Shown here one piece after another: positions 16,983 through 26,183 of a DNA stretch of 64,000 nt; positions within the stretch are counted from its first letter, which is position 1, and every line of letters begins with the position of its first letter. Position numbers and translations under genes: made by a program. Source of the DNA: an uncultured Psychroserpens sp. (GTDB lineage Bacteria; Bacteroidota; Bacteroidia; Flavobacteriales; Flavobacteriaceae); assembly GCF_947503375.1 (NCBI RefSeq), contig NZ_CANNDQ010000002.1, positions 186,001 to 250,000 of the forward strand, read 5' to 3'. The notes beneath the pieces are model-generated. The model ran no database searches and was not told where the DNA came from. It was given only the letters and a program-made list of their open reading frames with translations.

Positions 16983-18221
16983 ATGTTTTCATTAGTTAGA
17001 GAAAATATACGTATTGCTTTTGACGCTATAAGAAGTCAGCTTTTACGCACAATACTTACCGTTTTGATTATTGCTATAGGTATTACTGCCTTAGTTGGTA
17101 TTTTAAGTGCTGTTTCTGCTTTAGAAAATACTATTTCTAGTGATTTCTCCTCAATGGGAGCCAACACCTTTAATATACAACGCTATGATTTTGATGGTAA
17201 TGGCCGTGGAAATGATGATCAAAAAGTAAACCCTATAATTAGTTATAGGAATGTAAAAGAATTTGAAGAAAATTTTAATTTCCCTTTCACAAAAACGGCT
17301 GTTTCTTTTTTAGGAACGCGAAGTGCTGAAGTAAAATACAATAGCGAGAAAACTGATCCAGAAGTGCAAGTTTATGGGGTTAATGAGAATTTTATACCGA
17401 ATTCTGGCTTAGAGATAGAATCTGGTAGAAACCTCAACTACTTCGATGTGCAAAATAGTATCAATGTTTGTGTCATTGGAAGCGATCTTAAAAAAGCATT
17501 GCTTGATGATGTCAACCCTATAAATAAGACCATTAGCATTAGAGGTTCAAAATTCAAGGTCGTTGGGGTCTTAAAAGAAAAGGGCGCTACTTTTGGTAAT
17601 AATCAAGATTTAAGAGTATTAATGCCGCTTCAAAAGGCTAGAACCATATTTACCAACTCAAATATAAATTACAGCCTAAGTGTAAAAACGGACAATAAAG
17701 ACATGTTGGAAGGCGCTCAAGACGAAGCTGTTTTGTTATTTAGAAATATTAGAAGGTTAAATCCGGTAGAGGAGAACAATTTTGGTTTAGAGCGTAGTGA
17801 TGATCTCATCAATAGAGTCGCTTCAATTACAGATACGTTGTCAATTTCTGCATGGATCATAGGAATCATTACCATATTTGGCTCTACAATTGCACTTTTA
17901 AACATGATGTTGGTTTCTGTATCTGAACGAACACGGGAAATTGGCGTAAGGAAGGCTTTGGGAGCAAAACGTGGTACTATCGCCTTTCAATTCTTCATAG
18001 AAACCATTATTATTGGTCAGATAGGCGGTATTGTAGGAATTCTTCTTGGAATACTCGTGGGTTGGGCAATTTCATCAGGATTAGGATTTCAATTCACCAC
18101 GCCATGGTTTGCCATGTTTAGTGCGGTTTTGATCACATTTATAGTCGCTATTCTTTCTGGTTCAATGCCAGCAATTAAGGCTTCGAAATTAGACCCAATC
18201 GAATCGTTACGTTATGAGTAA
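16983..18221 (+). CDS. MacB-like ABC transporter permease
   Basis: With the ATG at 16983 the protein has 412 residues; an in-frame GTG at 16938 would add 15 residues that do not fit the family. The layout is that of MacB/FtsX-type permeases. The first transmembrane helix follows LVRENIRIAFDAIRSQLLRT. A periplasmic MacB_PCD domain comes next (about residues 40-265, with QVYGVNENFIPNSGLEIESG). Three more helices form the FtsX domain (MMLVSVSERTREIGVRKALG is the conserved cytoplasmic loop; it ends KASKLDPIESLRYE). Such permeases work with a separate ATPase in export of lipids, lipoproteins or peptides, or in stress response. No ATPase gene is adjacent, so the partner must be elsewhere. The gene ends 14 bases from the convergent DUF6495 gene. 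Confidence 0.9.
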   Translation: MFSLVRENIRIAFDAIRSQLLRTILTVLIIAIGITALVGILSAVSALENTISSDFSSMGANTFNIQRYDFDGNGRGNDDQKVNPIISYRNVKEFEENFNFPFTKTAVSFLGTRSAEVKYNSEKTDPEVQVYGVNENFIPNSGLEIESGRNLNYFDVQNSINVCVIGSDLKKALLDDVNPINKTISIRGSKFKVVGVLKEKGATFGNNQDLRVLMPLQKARTIFTNSNINYSLSVKTDNKDMLEGAQDEAVLLFRNIRRLNPVEENNFGLERSDDLINRVASITDTLSISAWIIGIITIFGSTIALLNMMLVSVSERTREIGVRKALGAKRGTIAFQFFIETIIIGQIGGIVGILLGILVGWAISSGLGFQFTTPWFAMFSAVLITFIVAILSGSMPAIKASKLDPIESLRYE

Positions 18222-18235
18222 CAAGTTTCGGTTAG

Positions 18236-18715
18236 CTATTCATTGCCACTAACTAATTTCTCGAAATACTTATACAGTTCTCCCTTAGTAATTACTGCAC
18301 CTTGTTCTATAAGTTTAAACTTATCTAAGTTTTTTGATTCTGAATAGTCTTTTTTAGAAGTGTAAAACTCTATAGCATCAGATAATAAGTTATTTCTAAA
18401 CCAATCAAAGCCGTCCTTTGTTGTTAAATCAATTGCTTTATTATTCACTTTAAGAGCAATGAGTCGCATGTCTTTCTCTGTACAATGAAACAAATGCATT
18501 TGTTGCTTAGAAATATGCTCTAGATAGTTTACTTTAGAGAGTACTCCTTCCCAAATTAAATCACTAAACACATCCAACTCCTGCTCTGCGACTTTTGGTT
18601 GATTAGTTTTAATAGCTGTCCATTCATCTGCAGTGATTGATTGAGTAGCTAAAAAATTGATAAATTCCTGATGCAGTTCTTCAAACTGTTCTTTAGTAAG
18701 TCTTGAATATTTCAT
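18236..18715 (-). CDS. DUF6495-like conserved flavobacterial protein
   Basis: This 159-residue soluble, acidic and mostly helical protein (MKYSRLTKEQFEELHQEFIN...) matches from memory a family of uncharacterised proteins conserved in Flavobacteriia (DUF6495). There is no signal peptide, membrane segment or recognised catalytic motif. The gene is on the same strand as the rpsF-rpsR-rplI operon, but a terminator lies between them. No function can be proposed. Confidence 0.8.
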   Translation of the reverse strand: MKYSRLTKEQFEELHQEFINFLATQSITADEWTAIKTNQPKVAEQELDVFSDLIWEGVLSKVNYLEHISKQQMHLFHCTEKDMRLIALKVNNKAIDLTTKDGFDWFRNNLLSDAIEFYTSKKDYSESKNLDKFKLIEQGAVITKGELYKYFEKLVSGNE

Positions 18716-18745
18716 TTTACAACTAATCGTTTAAATATAGAATTG

Positions 18746-18776
18746 AAAAAGCCTCAACGTTACGTTGAGGCTTTTG
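18746..18776 (-). terminator. Rho-independent terminator of the rpsF-rpsR-rplI operon
   Basis: AAAGCCTCAACG pairs with CGTTGAGGCTTT around a 3-base loop, with T runs on both strands. It starts 20 bases after the rplI stop codon. Confidence 0.9.
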
Positions 18777-18795
18777 TATATACTTTACTTGAAAA

Positions 18796-19245
18796 TTAAG
18801 CTTCTGCTACAACCTCAAATGGTAAATCTACTGATACTTCTCTGTGTAATCTGATAACAGAATCGTATTTTCCTAAACGTTTTACGGTACCACCAGCAAT
18901 AGAGATGAATTTTTTATCAATATCGTGACCAGCTTGTTGTAATGCGTTTGCTAGATCAATATTGTTCACAGAACCAAATAATTTGTCTCCTGAACCAACT
19001 TTTGAAGCAATTTTGATCTCTAAAGTTTTAAGTGACTCTGCAGTTTTATTAGCTGCATCAACAATACTCTTTTCTTTGTAAGCTCTTTGCTTTAAAGTCT
19101 CTGCTAATACTTTTTTAGCAGAAGGTGTAGCCATTACAGCTTGTCCTTGAGGAATTAAAAAATTTCTACCATAACCGTTCTTAACTGTTACAATATCGTC
19201 TTTAAATCCTAAATTTTCAACGTCTTGTTTTAATATAAGTTCCAT
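18796..19245 (-). CDS. rplI: 50S ribosomal protein L9
   Basis: The 149-residue protein starts MELILKQDVENLGFKDDIVTVKNGYGRNFLIPQ, the N-terminal L9 domain with the family signature G-x2-x-x-V-K-x-G-Y-x-R-N-x-L-P. The connecting helix (KKVLAETLKQRAYKEKSIVDA) and the C-terminal domain (VGSGDKLFGSVNNIDLANAL) follow. L9 binds 23S rRNA at the base of the L1 stalk. It is the third gene of a ribosomal operon, 13 bases after rpsR. Confidence 0.98.
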   Translation of the reverse strand: MELILKQDVENLGFKDDIVTVKNGYGRNFLIPQGQAVMATPSAKKVLAETLKQRAYKEKSIVDAANKTAESLKTLEIKIASKVGSGDKLFGSVNNIDLANALQQAGHDIDKKFISIAGGTVKRLGKYDSVIRLHREVSVDLPFEVVAEA

Positions 19246-19258
19246 AGTTATTGGTATT

Positions 19259-19555
19259 TTATTTTAATAAATCTGCTACGTATGGCATTAACGCTAAGTG
19301 ACGTGCTCTCTTTACAGCAACAGATACTTTTCTTTGGTATTTTAATGATGTTCCTGTTAAACGTCTTGGCAATAATTTACCTTGTTCGTTTACAAAACCT
19401 AATAACCAATCTGGATCTTTGTAATCAACATACTTGATTCCAGATTTCTTAAAACGACAATATTTCTTCGTTTTGCTAGTGTCAATGTTTAACGGAGTTA
19501 AATATCTAATCTCTCCGTCTTTTTTTCCTTTTGCTTGTTGTTCAATTGAAGACAT
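19259..19555 (-). CDS. rpsR: 30S ribosomal protein S18
   Basis: The 98-residue protein has the S18 core ([20 protein letters not shown], then [20 protein letters not shown] and [15 protein letters not shown]). It is longer at the N-terminus than E. coli S18 by a charged segment ([19 protein letters not shown]), as is common in this phylum. S18 pairs with S6 on the platform of the small subunit, and the gene sits 2 bases after rpsF. Confidence 0.98.
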   Translation of the reverse strand: MSSIEQQAKGKKDGEIRYLTPLNIDTSKTKKYCRFKKSGIKYVDYKDPDWLLGFVNEQGKLLPRRLTGTSLKYQRKVSVAVKRARHLALMPYVADLLK

Positions 19556-19557
19556 AA

Positions 19558-19896
19558 TTACGCGTTTTGTTTGTTTCTAGTTCTTCTCTTTTCTGCCCAA
19601 GCAATTGCATGCTTGTCTAATTTTACTGTTAAGTAACGCATAAAACGCTCGTCACGTCTAAACTCTACTTCTAATGGAGCAATAGCAGATCCATCAACAG
19701 TGTACTCAAATAAGTGATAAAAACCACTTTTTTTGTTTTGAATTGGGTAAGCTAATTTTTTTAAGCCCCAATCTTCTTTGGCTATCATCTTCGCTCCTTT
19801 AGAAACAAGAAAATCTTCATATTTCTTTACTGTTTCCTTTATCTGATCTTCAGATAAAACGGGATTTAAGATGAAAACAGTTTCATAATGATTCAT
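19558..19896 (-). CDS. rpsF: 30S ribosomal protein S6
   Basis: With the ATG at 19896 the protein has 112 residues and starts [20 protein letters not shown], the usual S6 beginning. An upstream in-frame ATG at 19929 would add 11 unrelated residues and would lie at the promoter's -7 box, so it is rejected. Other conserved parts are [20 protein letters not shown] and [17 protein letters not shown]6 binds S18 and 16S rRNA. It is the first gene of rpsF-rpsR-rplI, behind a good Bacteroidota-type promoter. Confidence 0.97.
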   Translation of the reverse strand: MNHYETVFILNPVLSEDQIKETVKKYEDFLVSKGAKMIAKEDWGLKKLAYPIQNKKSGFYHLFEYTVDGSAIAPLEVEFRRDERFMRYLTVKLDKHAIAWAEKRRTRNKQNA

Positions 19897-19926
19897 ATAA
19901 ATGTATTTTACAATTAAAAATGGGTG

Positions 19927-19957
19927 CAAAAATAACTATAAATTCTATATTTGACAA
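19927..19957 (-). promoter_or_regulatory. Bacteroidota-type promoter of rpsF
   Basis: On the minus strand TTG (19957-19955), 20 bases and TATTTTTG (19934-19927) match the TTTG / TAnnTTTG pattern. The transcript would begin near 19920, giving a leader of about 25-30 bases. Confidence 0.7.
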
Positions 19958-20018
19958 CATTTTTTATGCTTAAAATCTAGGTAAGATAGTTTTCTTAAAA
20001 TTTTGTTAAAAAAAACAC

Positions 20019-20068
20019 TTTACCGATGTTTTTTGGTTTTTATCCGAATTTTTTGTACTATTGTCGAT
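20019..20068 (+). promoter_or_regulatory. Promoter with three 20-21-bp-spaced half-sites before the LytTR gene
   Basis: Three similar elements (TTTACCGA, 20019; TTATCCGA, 20040; TATTGTCGA, 20059) follow each other at two-turn distances. TTTG (20032-20035) and TACTATTG (20056-20063), 20 bases apart, form a Bacteroidota-type promoter overlapping them. The first half-site ends 7 bases before the -33 box, as at 9271-9318. This suggests autoregulation by the LytTR protein encoded downstream; binding is not shown. Confidence 0.6.
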
Positions 20069-20094
20069 ATCTTAACCTAAAATATAATAATGTT

Positions 20095-20790
20095 ATGACT
20101 TTAAACTGTGTAGTAGTTGATGATTCTGCGATTCAACGATTATCGATTGTAAAGTTAATTGAGAATCATAGCTCACTTAACCTTATTGCAGAATACAGTA
20201 GCGCATTAGAAACCAAAAACGGGCTCAATACTCATAAGGTAGATTTAATCTTCTTAGATATTGAAATGCCAGTTCTAAATGGTTTTGAGCTATTGGACGT
20301 ACTCAACAACAAACCCCAAATTATTTTCGTTACAGGTAAAACTGAATACGCGTTTAAAGCTTTTAATTATGATGCAACCGATTATTTACAGAAACCTATA
20401 ACTAGGGAACGATTTAACACTTCTGTAGAAAAAGCATTAGAGCAACATAAACTTAAGCTAGATTTTAACGAAACAGATGGCGAACACATCTTTGTTAAAA
20501 GTAACCTGAAAAAACGTAAAGTTTACATTAAAGATATTAAATGGATTGAAGCTTTAGGTGATTATGTAAAATTAGTCACTGAAGAAAATAGCTTAGTCGT
20601 TTTATCTACAATGAAAGCTTTTGAACATGAATTACCAGAAGGTAAATTTTTAAGGATTCATAAATCTTATATTGTCAACCTTGACAAGGTCGATAGATTT
20701 AATAGCAAAAATGTTGAAGTTGGTGCTTATGAGATTCCTTTAAGTAGAAACAAGAAGACCCAACTTGTTGATGCTTTGAATAACATTTAA
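20095..20790 (+). CDS. LytTR-family response regulator
   Basis: The start is the ATG at 20095 (231 residues). The longer in-frame reading from 20026 is upstream of the start and lies in the promoter. The N-terminal receiver domain (residues 1-118) has acidic residues at the start (VVVDDSAIQ), the phosphoacceptor D55 in LIFLDIEMP, and K in DYLQKPI. The C-terminal LytTR DNA-binding domain (about 130-231) shows KDIKWIEALGDYVKL, LRIHKSYIVNLDKV and IPLSRNKK. Regulators of this type are controlled by a histidine kinase, which is not encoded nearby. Its own promoter carries the direct repeats found before two T9SS cargo genes, so it is a candidate regulator of them. Confidence 0.95.
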   Translation: MTLNCVVVDDSAIQRLSIVKLIENHSSLNLIAEYSSALETKNGLNTHKVDLIFLDIEMPVLNGFELLDVLNNKPQIIFVTGKTEYAFKAFNYDATDYLQKPITRERFNTSVEKALEQHKLKLDFNETDGEHIFVKSNLKKRKVYIKDIKWIEALGDYVKLVTEENSLVVLSTMKAFEHELPEGKFLRIHKSYIVNLDKVDRFNSKNVEVGAYEIPLSRNKKTQLVDALNNI

Positions 20791-20834
20791 AAGGCAATTA
20801 AGACCATTTCGTTTGAAGATATAACGTTAACAAC

Positions 20835-23288
20835 TTAATAATTATCGACATTTAAAATTACTCTTATCGCCCTAAAATCTTTCACACTCAAGAAGCTATT
20901 ATTTATTTTAATAATGGCTTCTTTTGTTTTTGCTAATGATTGTTTTTGAGGAATCTTAATCAAAATATGTTTCAAGTATTGATTTCTAATCCTTGAAACT
21001 GGAGGAAACTCAGGGCCTAATACATGCTTATCAAAAACTGTTCTTAATGATCTAGCATACCAATCGGCACCATTGTTAACTTTCAAGTAATCTTTATGCT
21101 TCAAAGTAATCTTTATCATCCTAAATATGGGTGGATACTTATACGTATAGCGGTCTTCAATTTGTTCTTCATACATTTGCGAATAATTGTTGGTAGACAC
21201 CTGCTGCAAAATACGATGAAAAGGATTATACGTTTGAATTAATACTTTTCCTCGCTCTTTAGTGCGTCCTGCTCTTCCAGAAACTTGAGCCATTAGCTGA
21301 TAACTACGTTCGTGCGCTCTAAAATCTGGAAAATTAAGCATATTATCAGCATTCATGATACCAACAAGCTTAACATTTCTAAAATCCAATCCTTTAGTAA
21401 GCATTTGTGTGCCTACAAGAATATCAATTTCTTGCTGTTCTAATGCAGTAATTATCTTTTCATAACCATATTTACCTCTTGTAGTATCTAGATCCATACG
21501 AGCAACATTAAAATCTGGAAACAACATCTTTGCTTCTTGTTCTACTTGTTCGGTACCAAAGCCCTTAGAATCTAGTTCTACACTACCACAGGCCTCACAA
21601 GTTTTGTGCATAATCACGTGATAACCGCAATAATGACATCGCAATTGATTTTTATATTGATGAAATGTTAAACTGACATCACAGTTAGGACATTGTGGCG
21701 AGTGACCACAAGTATTACATTCAACAATAGGCGAAAAGCCTCTTCTGTTCTGAAAGAGTATCACTTGATGACCTGCGGTAAGAGTGTCTTGAATTTCTTC
21801 TATCAAACGGTCACTAAAATGACCATTCATACGTTTGCGTTTATGCTTATCTTTTAGATCTACAAGTTCAATATCTGGCATCAATACATCATTGTATCGA
21901 TGATTGAGTTCAACCAAACCATACTTGCCTTGCTTGGAGTTATAGTAACTCTCTAAACTAGGTGTAGCTGAACCTAAAAGTGTTTTGGTTTTAAATAAAC
22001 TCGCCAATACAATAGCAGTATCTCTAGCATGATACCTTGGTGCTGGATCAAATTGTTTGTATGATGATTCGTGCTCTTCATCAACAATAACTAAACCTAA
22101 GTCTTGAAATGGTAATAATACTGATGAGCGCGCTCCCAAAATAACCTGAGCCTTAGGTGAATTATTTAATACATTGTTCCAAACCTCAACACGTTCGTGC
22201 GATGAATATTTACTATGAAAAACGGCTACTTTTTTACCAAAATAATTTTGGAGCCGTTCTACCAACTGTGTTGTTAAGGCAATTTCAGGAAGTAGATACA
22301 AAACTTGTTTCCCTTTTAAAATTTGAGCCTCAATGAGCTTTACATATAACTCAGTTTTGCCAGAAGAAGTTACACCATGCAGCAGTGTAATACTTTTATT
22401 TTTAAAGGATTGAATCACTTCATCTAAAGCAATTTCTTGATATTCATTTAAGCGTTTCAAATCTTCATTTTCTCCACCTTCATACTGAACACGATCTGTT
22501 TGGATATAATATTCTTCTAAAACCCCTTTATCAACTAATGCTTTCACAATTGCAGAAGAGGTATCACTTTCAGAAATAAGATCTGAGACCTTTACAGGTT
22601 TTTTAGTTTGAGCAGAAATTGAAAATAAGGTCATTACTACGTCACGTTGTTTTGGAGCTCTGCTTAACAACTCCATTAGCTGTTGTAATTCGTTTGGAGA
22701 AGTATAAGCTGTAGTAATCTTAACATATCTTACCAGCTTAGGTTTGTACTTTTCATAAATCTCTTCTTGAACATTAATGATATTTTTTTCTAACAACCGC
22801 TTAATGACGGGTAGTACATTTTTTTTATCTAGAATAGACATCAAGTCTTGAATCTTTAAAGACGATTGATGATGTAAAGCTTCATATACGATAAATTCAT
22901 CATCTTTTAATAATTCATCGTTAACCACAACCTCACTATTTCTAGAAATAACCGTCTCGCTTTCAAGAATAAATGCACTTGGTAGAGCCGCACGCATCAC
23001 CTCTCCTACTGTACACATGTAATAGTTAGCCATCCATTGCCAATGCACTAGCTGTATTAAAGTCACGACTGGTGACTCATCTAATATCTGATGAATTTGT
23101 TTTGCTTCATAGACCTTGGGAGCTTCGATATGCACTCGCTCAACTAATGCTGTATAAATTTTAGATTTCCCAAAAGGCACAGACACACGCATACCAGGCT
23201 GTAAAAAGTTAGCTTCTGCTTGAGTGATAGCATAAGTAAAACTCTTTTCGAGAGGAATTGGTAATATAACGTTGATAAAGTTATTCAG
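20835..23288 (-). CDS. priA: Primosomal protein N' (replication restart helicase PriA)
   Basis: The protein has 817 residues if read from a CTG at 23288. The first ATG (23192) would cut off 32 residues that clearly belong to the PriA DNA-binding domain (NNFINVILPIPLEKSFTYAI). An in-frame TGA lies two codons upstream of the CTG (TGA TCA GTA CTG), and no ATG, GTG or TTG is available in between. The helicase part has Walker A (GVTSSGKTELY), DEEH (IVDEEHESSYKQ) and motif VI (QVSGRAGR). The zinc-binding region has the cysteine pairs CNTCG, CPNC, CHYCG and CEACG. PriA reloads the replisome at stalled forks. It overlaps nothing; the DUF2147 gene ends 18 bases upstream. Confidence 0.95.
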   Translation of the reverse strand: MNNFINVILPIPLEKSFTYAITQAEANFLQPGMRVSVPFGKSKIYTALVERVHIEAPKVYEAKQIHQILDESPVVTLIQLVHWQWMANYYMCTVGEVMRAALPSAFILESETVISRNSEVVVNDELLKDDEFIVYEALHHQSSLKIQDLMSILDKKNVLPVIKRLLEKNIINVQEEIYEKYKPKLVRYVKITTAYTSPNELQQLMELLSRAPKQRDVVMTLFSISAQTKKPVKVSDLISESDTSSAIVKALVDKGVLEEYYIQTDRVQYEGGENEDLKRLNEYQEIALDEVIQSFKNKSITLLHGVTSSGKTELYVKLIEAQILKGKQVLYLLPEIALTTQLVERLQNYFGKKVAVFHSKYSSHERVEVWNNVLNNSPKAQVILGARSSVLLPFQDLGLVIVDEEHESSYKQFDPAPRYHARDTAIVLASLFKTKTLLGSATPSLESYYNSKQGKYGLVELNHRYNDVLMPDIELVDLKDKHKRKRMNGHFSDRLIEEIQDTLTAGHQVILFQNRRGFSPIVECNTCGHSPQCPNCDVSLTFHQYKNQLRCHYCGYHVIMHKTCEACGSVELDSKGFGTEQVEQEAKMLFPDFNVARMDLDTTRGKYGYEKIITALEQQEIDILVGTQMLTKGLDFRNVKLVGIMNADNMLNFPDFRAHERSYQLMAQVSGRAGRTKERGKVLIQTYNPFHRILQQVSTNNYSQMYEEQIEDRYTYKYPPIFRMIKITLKHKDYLKVNNGADWYARSLRTVFDKHVLGPEFPPVSRIRNQYLKHILIKIPQKQSLAKTKEAIIKINNSFLSVKDFRAIRVILNVDNY

Positions 23289-23306
23289 TACTGATCAATT
23301 TAAAAA

Positions 23307-23735
23307 TTAGTGCTTTACTCTAACCCAGTATTGGGTTTTATAAAAGAATGCTATGTAACCTCTTACTTGAAGTTGATTTGGATTGTCTTCATCTATTTTA
23401 AGCCTACACGTATATACTTTACCATCTTCGGGGTTGGTGATGGTTCCTTTCTTATATAGGTTTTTTGCAACCTTCATCATGTTCTTTATGATAACTAATC
23501 CCATAATAGGTTTATTATAGTCATCCCCTTCACAAAATTTACAAGGCAAGTCTCGTTTTGATTTGTCAAATATTTCTACAATTTTTCCATATAGTTTTCC
23601 ATTTTTCTTATAAATCTCTACAATAGATTTAGCTTCGCCAGTTTCGTCATCAATGGTTTTCCATTGGCCTACTACATCCTGTGCATATAAAAAGCTAGCA
23701 AATGCAAAGCAAATTGTAAAAAATAGATACTTCAT
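23307..23735 (-). CDS. DUF2147 exported protein
   Basis: The 142-residue protein has a signal peptide (MKYLFFTICFAFASFLYA) and then the DUF2147 pattern: VVGQWKTIDDETGEAKSIVEIY, a G-K-x-Y-G-K-I-V segment, CKFCEGDD, GLVIIKNM and a closing GY...YWVRV. It is a small lipocalin-like beta domain of unknown role found in Proteobacteria and Bacteroidota. It lies between yihY-like and priA genes on the same strand with gaps of 1 and 18 bases, so all three may share a transcript. Confidence 0.9.
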   Translation of the reverse strand: MKYLFFTICFAFASFLYAQDVVGQWKTIDDETGEAKSIVEIYKKNGKLYGKIVEIFDKSKRDLPCKFCEGDDYNKPIMGLVIIKNMMKVAKNLYKKGTITNPEDGKVYTCRLKIDEDNPNQLQVRGYIAFFYKTQYWVRVKH

Positions 23736-23736
23736 A

Positions 23737-24654
23737 CTATCTGTGTTTTCGTAATGTTGTTAAAGAGACATTAAGTTCGAAGCCTAATAATAAAATATTA
23801 GCATTAAGCCATAAATAGAACATCAGTATTAATAACGCACCAATAGAACCATATAGTTTATTGTACTGTGCAAAATTTTCAATATAAATTCCAAACAAGT
23901 AAGATGTAAGTATGATGAGTAACGTAGTAAATAGAGCGCCTACAGAGAAAAACTTGAACTGTTTCCCTTCTTTGGTACCAAAATAATATAGCGTAGCTGT
24001 AGCTAGATAAACCATTATAATAAAAAACATATACTGTGAAAACACTAACCAAAAGTCACTCTTATTTTCAACATGAGCGAATTTAAAGATGTTTTCCACC
24101 ACATAGATATTAAAAAAGCCTAATACAGCTACAGTAAGAATTAGCAATAATGCCAATATCAAAGCAACACCTAAAGCATATAAATATTGTTTAAATACAT
24201 TTCTGGTAAGTTGTTCGTGGTACGAACTTTCGAAGCCAGAAAATACTGCATTAACACCATTGGCCATTAAAAAGATTGAAATTAAAAATACAGATGAGAT
24301 GAGACCGCCTCCTTTTATATTTTCAAAAATGTTTTGAGAAAAGAATTCTGTAGTTGTTGGTGGCAAAAACGATTCTAAAAACACCAAAAAATCTGTCTCA
24401 AAACCCTGTATAGGAATATGAGGTATAATTATAATTACAAATAATAAAAATGGAAATAGTGCCATAAAAAAACTATAAGCAATTGCACTGGCCCTGGTAC
24501 TCAATGCACCTTTAGCTATACCAATTATGTAGAGTTCAAGAAGATCGTATAAAGACAAGCCCTCAAGCACTTTTAATTTAATGCTTTTAAAAAACTTAAC
24601 CAATAGATTCACCACAGGAATTCGTTCAAGTTTATCTTCTATTGGTTTAGACAT
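23737..24654 (-). CDS. YihY/BrkB family inner membrane protein
   Basis: The 305-residue protein has the YihY (formerly 'ribonuclease BN') layout of six transmembrane helices after an N-terminal cytoplasmic part, with the conserved RASAIAYSFFMALFPFLLF in the first helix and GSIGALLILMFYLWLNANILLLG near the end. The function of the family is not settled; it is not a ribonuclease. It is one base from the DUF2147 gene. Confidence 0.92.
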   Translation of the reverse strand: MSKPIEDKLERIPVVNLLVKFFKSIKLKVLEGLSLYDLLELYIIGIAKGALSTRASAIAYSFFMALFPFLLFVIIIIPHIPIQGFETDFLVFLESFLPPTTTEFFSQNIFENIKGGGLISSVFLISIFLMANGVNAVFSGFESSYHEQLTRNVFKQYLYALGVALILALLLILTVAVLGFFNIYVVENIFKFAHVENKSDFWLVFSQYMFFIIMVYLATATLYYFGTKEGKQFKFFSVGALFTTLLIILTSYLFGIYIENFAQYNKLYGSIGALLILMFYLWLNANILLLGFELNVSLTTLRKHR

Positions 24655-24836
24655 GCTAAGAATTTATTATTGATTTTTATCTATGATGCCTATATAATTT
24701 AGACATGCATAAAAGTAGAAAACTTATACTAGCAAATTTAAGAAAAGTACAAAAACTTGCAATGTAACATAACGATGCTTCCATCTAAATCAATTATCTT
24801 TGGCTTCTTAAAGTTTTAGCAAAAAAACAAAAAACA

Positions 24837-26180
24837 ATGTCAATATCATCACTAAATGCCATCTCTCCTATTGATGGTAGATACAGAAGCAAAGTAGACA
24901 AATTAGCACCTTATTTTTCTGAAGAAGCACTTATCAAATATCGGGTGCTTGTAGAGGTAGAATATTTTATTGCGTTGTGTGAACTCAAATTACCACAATT
25001 ATCAGGTATTGACTCATCTATTTTTGAAGAATTAAGATTGATCTATTCAAACTTTTCTTCTGAAGATGCACAATCTATAAAAGACATTGAAACAGTTACA
25101 AATCATGATGTCAAAGCTGTTGAATATTTTATAAAAGAAAAATTTGACAATCTTAATCTTAGTAAGTATAAAGAATTTATTCATTTTGGATTAACCTCTC
25201 AAGATATTAATAACACTGCAATCCCATTAAGCATAAAAGATGCTATGAACGATGTGTACGTTCCAGAATATTTTGAGATACTCGACAAGCTTAAAGCACT
25301 TGCAAATGAATGGAAAGACATTTCTATGCTCGCAAGAACTCATGGGCAACCTGCATCTCCTACGCGTCTAGGTAAAGAAATTCAAGTCTTTGTAGTACGC
25401 TTGGAGGAGCAATTCAATTTATTAAATGACATTCCAAGCGCGGCTAAATTTGGAGGCGCAACAGGAAATTTCAATGCGCATAAAGTTGCTTATCCGCATA
25501 TAGATTGGAGAGCTTTTGGCTCTCAATTTGTTCAAGAAAAACTAGGATTACAACATTCGTTTCCTACAACTCAGATAGAACATTACGATCATATGGCCGC
25601 ATTATTTGATGCGCTTAAGCGTATCAATACGATCATTATTGATCTTGATCGTGATGTGTGGACTTATGTCTCTATGGATTATTTCAAACAAAAAATTAAA
25701 AAAGGTGAAATTGGAAGTAGTGCCATGCCTCATAAAGTGAATCCCATAGATTTTGAAAATTCTGAAGGCAATTTAGGTATTGCAAATGCAATATTTGAAC
25801 ATTTGTCTGCTAAGCTCCCCGTTTCAAGATTGCAACGTGATTTAACAGATAGTACTGTATTACGTAATGTTGGTGTTCCGTTTGGACATACATTAATTGG
25901 TTTTAAGTCTACGCTTAAAGGGTTAAATAAATTATTACTCAACGCTATCAAATTTGAGCAAGATTTAGAAAACAACTGGGCTGTTGTTGCTGAAGCTATT
26001 CAAACTATACTTCGTCGTGAGGCTTACCCAAATCCTTATGAAGCTTTGAAAGGGCTAACCCGAACCAACGAAACTATTAACCAGCGTTCTATTTCAGAGT
26101 TTATTGATAAATTAAAAGTGTCTGAAGCCATAAAAGAAGAACTAAAAGCTATTAACCCAAATAATTACACTGGCATTTAA
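24837..26180 (+). CDS. purB: Adenylosuccinate lyase
   Basis: The 447-residue enzyme cleaves fumarate from SAICAR and from adenylosuccinate in purine synthesis. The fumarase/aspartase superfamily signature GSSAMPHKVNPIDFEN begins near residue 293. Further conserved parts are ISPIDGRY at the N-terminus, HFGLTSQDINNTA and ARTHGQPASPT with the catalytic histidine. A TATCTTTG box (24795-24802) about 35 bases upstream fits the -7 element. A small membrane protein gene follows after 3 bases. purL lies at the right end of the window but is not linked. Confidence 0.97.
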   Translation: MSISSLNAISPIDGRYRSKVDKLAPYFSEEALIKYRVLVEVEYFIALCELKLPQLSGIDSSIFEELRLIYSNFSSEDAQSIKDIETVTNHDVKAVEYFIKEKFDNLNLSKYKEFIHFGLTSQDINNTAIPLSIKDAMNDVYVPEYFEILDKLKALANEWKDISMLARTHGQPASPTRLGKEIQVFVVRLEEQFNLLNDIPSAAKFGGATGNFNAHKVAYPHIDWRAFGSQFVQEKLGLQHSFPTTQIEHYDHMAALFDALKRINTIIIDLDRDVWTYVSMDYFKQKIKKGEIGSSAMPHKVNPIDFENSEGNLGIANAIFEHLSAKLPVSRLQRDLTDSTVLRNVGVPFGHTLIGFKSTLKGLNKLLLNAIKFEQDLENNWAVVAEAIQTILRREAYPNPYEALKGLTRTNETINQRSISEFIDKLKVSEAIKEELKAINPNNYTGI

Positions 26181-26183
26181 CAT

